From NCBI RefSeq assembly GCF_002005145.1, contig NZ_CP019698.1, positions 2,666,001 through 2,730,000 of the forward strand: a stretch of DNA of 64,000 nt. The letters run 5' to 3'. The notes under the pieces are model-generated. The model worked only from the letters and a program-made list of their open reading frames with translations, was not told the DNA's origin and made no database searches. Made by a program: the position numbers and the translations under genes. This DNA comes from Desulforamulus ferrireducens (GTDB lineage Bacteria; Bacillota; Desulfotomaculia; Desulfotomaculales; Desulfotomaculaceae). This document shows positions 61,707-64,000 of the stretch, one piece after another; position 1 is the first letter of the stretch; each line of letters opens with the position of its first letter.

Positions 61707-62294
61707 TTACTTCCGATACGGCATCACCTCATCAATGATTCCGTACTTTTTGGCCTCTTCAGCAGACATAAAGAAGTCGCGCTCGGTATCTCTGGTAATT
61801 TTGTCCAGAGGTTGACGAGTATGGTGCGCTAATTTTTCATTTAGTAGGTCTTTCATACGGAGAATTTCCTTGGCATGAATATCAATGTCCGTGGCCTGCC
61901 CCTGTACTCCACCTAAAGGCTGGTGAATCATAATGCGAGCCATGGGTAATGCAAAACGTTTTCCGGGTGTTCCGGCAGCCAATAGGAAGGAACCCATACT
62001 GGCAGCTTGACCCAGGCAAATCGTTGAAACATTGGGCTTAATATACTGCATAGTATCATAAATAGCCAGACCTGCAGTTACTATCCCTCCGGGAGAGTTA
62101 ATATAGAGGTGAATATCCTTTTCTGGATCTTCCGCCTCCAGGAACAAGAACTGAGCAATCACCAGGTTAGCAACATGATCATCAATAGGACCGCCAATAA
62201 AAATAATCCGATCCTTTAATAGCCTGGAATAAATATCATAAGCTCGCTCGCCCCGGTTGGTTTGTTCAACTACCATTGGTACTAAACTTGACAT
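61707..62294 (-). CDS. clpP: ATP-dependent Clp protease proteolytic subunit ClpP
   Basis: A 195-residue serine protease that forms the double heptameric chamber. The catalytic serine is in [11 protein letters not shown] (Ser 99), the histidine in MIHQPLGG (His 124), and the aspartate in the RDTERDFF region (about 170-175). The start is ATG 62294. It lies between tig and clpX. Confidence 0.97.
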   Translation of the reverse strand: MSSLVPMVVEQTNRGERAYDIYSRLLKDRIIFIGGPIDDHVANLVIAQFLFLEAEDPEKDIHLYINSPGGIVTAGLAIYDTMQYIKPNVSTICLGQAASMGSFLLAAGTPGKRFALPMARIMIHQPLGGVQGQATDIDIHAKEILRMKDLLNEKLAHHTRQPLDKITRDTERDFFMSAEEAKKYGIIDEVMPYRK

Positions 62295-62353
62295 GACCTT
62301 CGCCCCCTTGATCTATTGGCTTTCTAAGGACTTACTCTTCCAACATATTCAGG

Positions 62354-63661
62354 TTATGCTTCTTTGGTGCCTTCGCTAATTTTGGCATTATCAACCAGGA
62401 AGGTAACAACCTTACGACGAGCTATATCTTGATTAATATGCCCCAGTTCACCCTGTAATTCCAGGGTTTTACGAACAACTTTCGCATCTTGCTTGACATA
62501 TTCAGCAATCTTTTGAATTTCTTCGTTAATTTCTTCTTCGCTGGCAGTAATGTTTTCAGCCTTGGCGATGGCATCAAGAACCAATTCGTTGCGAACTGTC
62601 TTTTCTGCGTCGGGTTTCATCCGTTCGCGCATGTCGTCAATGCTGCTGTTGGTATATTGGAAATATTGATCTAAATTAATACCCTGTTGAGCTAGACGAT
62701 GCCCAACACTATTGATCATTTCTTCTACCTTGTATTCAATCATAACTTCAGGGATTTCTACGGTAGCATTGGCCACCACAGCATCCACTACACCATTTTC
62801 CACAGCAGACTTAGCCTTGGTTTCTGCAGCTTCCATTAATCTTTTCCGAATATCATTTCTTAATTCGTCAAGGGTATCAAATTCGCTGACATCCTTAGCA
62901 AATTCGTCATCCAGTTCTGCCAATTCTTTACGTTTAATTTCGTTTACCTTTACTTTAAAAGTAGCGGCTTTACCAGCCAAATTCTCGGCATGATACTCTT
63001 CGGGGAAGGTTACGTTAATATCTTTTTCTTCGCCAAGTTTAAGCCCAATAATTTGTTCTTCGAAACCGGGAATAAAGGTTCCGGAACCAATGGTAAGGGA
63101 GTAATTGGTGGCGCTACCACCTTCAAAGGCTTCACCGTCCACATAACCGGTAAAGTCGATGAGCACGGTATCGTCCTGCTGTACGGTACCATCTTCCACT
63201 GTGATGAGCTTAGCATGGCGGTTCTGCAAACGCTCTAGTTCCTGTTGTACTTCCTCATCGGTTATTTCAGTGGTGGGACGGGTTACTTCCACACCTTTAT
63301 ATTCACCCAGGGTTACTTCGGGTTTTACTTCCACAGTGGCCTTAAAAATAAGCGGCTTACCTGCTTCACCCTGCACAATATCAATCTTAGGTTGATCAAT
63401 AGGCTCTGTTTCAGTTTCCTTGAGGGCCTGCAGATAGGCTTCGGGAACTATCATTTCGGCGGCTTCACCAAAGAGCGTTTCTTTGCCTACATAGCGTTCT
63501 ACCATAGCTCTGGGAGCCTTCCCTTTGCGGAAACCGGGAATATTTACCTGCTTCACAATTTTGCGGTAGGCTTTATCTAAAGCCTTATCGAGCATTTCTT
63601 GTTCTACCTCAACTTCTAAAAGGACGGTGTTTTTTTCGATCCTTTCCGCTGTTGCCTTCAT
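62354..63661 (-). CDS. tig: Trigger factor
   Basis: A 435-residue ribosome-bound chaperone. It has an N-terminal ribosome-binding domain with the signature PGFRKGKAPRAMVERY (about 42-57), an FKBP-type PPIase domain (about 155-245 with DFTGYVDGEAFEGGSA), and a C-terminal helical chaperone domain. The start is ATG 63661 behind AAGGAGG. The leader is about 240 nt with a terminator-like hairpin (63869-63889) just after the promoter. Confidence 0.97.
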   Translation of the reverse strand: MKATAERIEKNTVLLEVEVEQEMLDKALDKAYRKIVKQVNIPGFRKGKAPRAMVERYVGKETLFGEAAEMIVPEAYLQALKETETEPIDQPKIDIVQGEAGKPLIFKATVEVKPEVTLGEYKGVEVTRPTTEITDEEVQQELERLQNRHAKLITVEDGTVQQDDTVLIDFTGYVDGEAFEGGSATNYSLTIGSGTFIPGFEEQIIGLKLGEEKDINVTFPEEYHAENLAGKAATFKVKVNEIKRKELAELDDEFAKDVSEFDTLDELRNDIRKRLMEAAETKAKSAVENGVVDAVVANATVEIPEVMIEYKVEEMINSVGHRLAQQGINLDQYFQYTNSSIDDMRERMKPDAEKTVRNELVLDAIAKAENITASEEEINEEIQKIAEYVKQDAKVVRKTLELQGELGHINQDIARRKVVTFLVDNAKISEGTKEA

Positions 63662-63868
63662 GTTTAAATAGTTCCTCCTTAAAACTTGTTTGTGTTTTAG
63701 TGATTATTTTACTGAAATCACACCACCCTCTGCCGGGTTCGGACCTCTGGTAAAATCTTTTTCCTAACATTAGTAATTCATTCTACGAAGGTGCCTTAAC
63801 TCCTGCTACATCCGAATCATCAGGCATCAAAAAGGGTAATTTTTTCCAGCACAACTCGATAATTAAAA

Positions 63869-63889
63869 TACCAGGGCACACCCCTGGTG
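63869..63889 (-). promoter_or_regulatory. Terminator-like hairpin in the tig leader
   Basis: ACCAGGG and CCCTGGT arms with a 5-nt loop, followed on the minus strand by ATTTTAATT. It lies about 15 bases after the expected transcription start and about 210 bases before tig. It may be a 5'-stabilising stem or an attenuator; the T-run is imperfect. Confidence 0.45.
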
Positions 63890-63908
63890 ATTCTAATAAA
63901 TCATGACA

Positions 63909-63936
63909 ATTATACCACATTGTTTAAGTATTGCAA
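63909..63936 (-). promoter_or_regulatory. tig promoter
   Basis: Minus strand TTGCAA, 16-nt spacer, TATAAT, in AT-rich DNA. It should drive tig-clpP-clpX. No heat-shock operator (CtsR or CIRCE type) was seen around it. Confidence 0.78.
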
Positions 63937-64000
63937 AACCTTTACCAATACCTAATTTCTAAAATAATATTGTAAACATTAATTAGATAATTGCAAAATT

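Overview
The window looks like chromosome from an anaerobic, endospore-forming Firmicute of the Peptococcaceae / Desulfotomaculum (Desulforamulus) type. The signs are a sporulation set (spo0B, spoIVFA, spoIVFB, lonB), a Min system that includes MinE, T-box leaders ahead of tRNA-synthetase genes, a low-GC Gram-positive ribosomal-protein and mre gene order, and an rRNA operon carrying extra helices of a kind known in 16S genes of some Desulfotomaculum. The genus is inferred from gene order and protein feel only. Almost every gene and the rRNA operon lie on the minus strand, so replication probably runs right to left here. TTG and GTG starts with good Shine-Dalgarno sites are common.

Layout in the direction of transcription, right to left. 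(1) 64.0-55.1 kb, protein quality control: tig, clpP, clpX, lonB, lon, engB. (2) 55.1-51.8 kb, a small plus-strand island with an orphan substrate-binding protein and an FAD oxidoreductase in repeat-rich DNA, plus a minus-strand TIGR04086 membrane protein. (3) 51.7-46.9 kb: Val T-box, valS, an orphan HicB-like gene, folC. (4) 46.6-34.6 kb, cell shape, division and sporulation: rex, a DUF4321 gene, maf, radC, mreBCD, mrdA (PBP2), minC, minD, minE, rodA, spoIVFA, spoIVFB. (5) 34.4-26.7 kb: a radical-SAM pair (TIGR03960 and TIGR03936 families), rng, rplU, rpmA, spo0B, obgE, sfsA. (6) 26.6-23.6 kb: flavin reductase, GNAT acetyltransferase (plus strand), chemoreceptor. (7) 23.5-17.8 kb: a 16S-23S-5S rRNA operon with two tandem promoters, no spacer tRNA and a terminator. 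(8) 17.7-9.6 kb: LysM protein, TrkH-type potassium transporter, complete ribose operon rbsRKDACB. (9) 9.2-0 kb: CaCA-type antiporter (plus), HIT hydrolase, nadD, an RRM protein, yqeK, rsfS, then a Leu-type T-box, an acyl-CoA ligase, leuS, and a UPF0316 gene cut by the window edge.

The most unusual signal is a family of TTCGAA-rich palindromic arrays confined, in this window, to the rRNA operon. They sit in both spacers and also inside the mature genes: about 116 nt in the 16S V1 region and about 67 nt in the 23S at what looks like helix 45. They appear paired so as to build long stems. Three other dispersed palindromic families (called A, B and C below) occupy intergenic DNA. Other points worth checking are a Leu-specifier T-box that places an acyl-CoA ligase ahead of leuS, a MinC reduced to its C-terminal domain, an L27 without the Firmicute N-terminal extension and no prp gene beside it, and terminators whose stems overlap the stop codon.

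No CRISPR array, prophage, intact insertion sequence or tRNA gene was seen.
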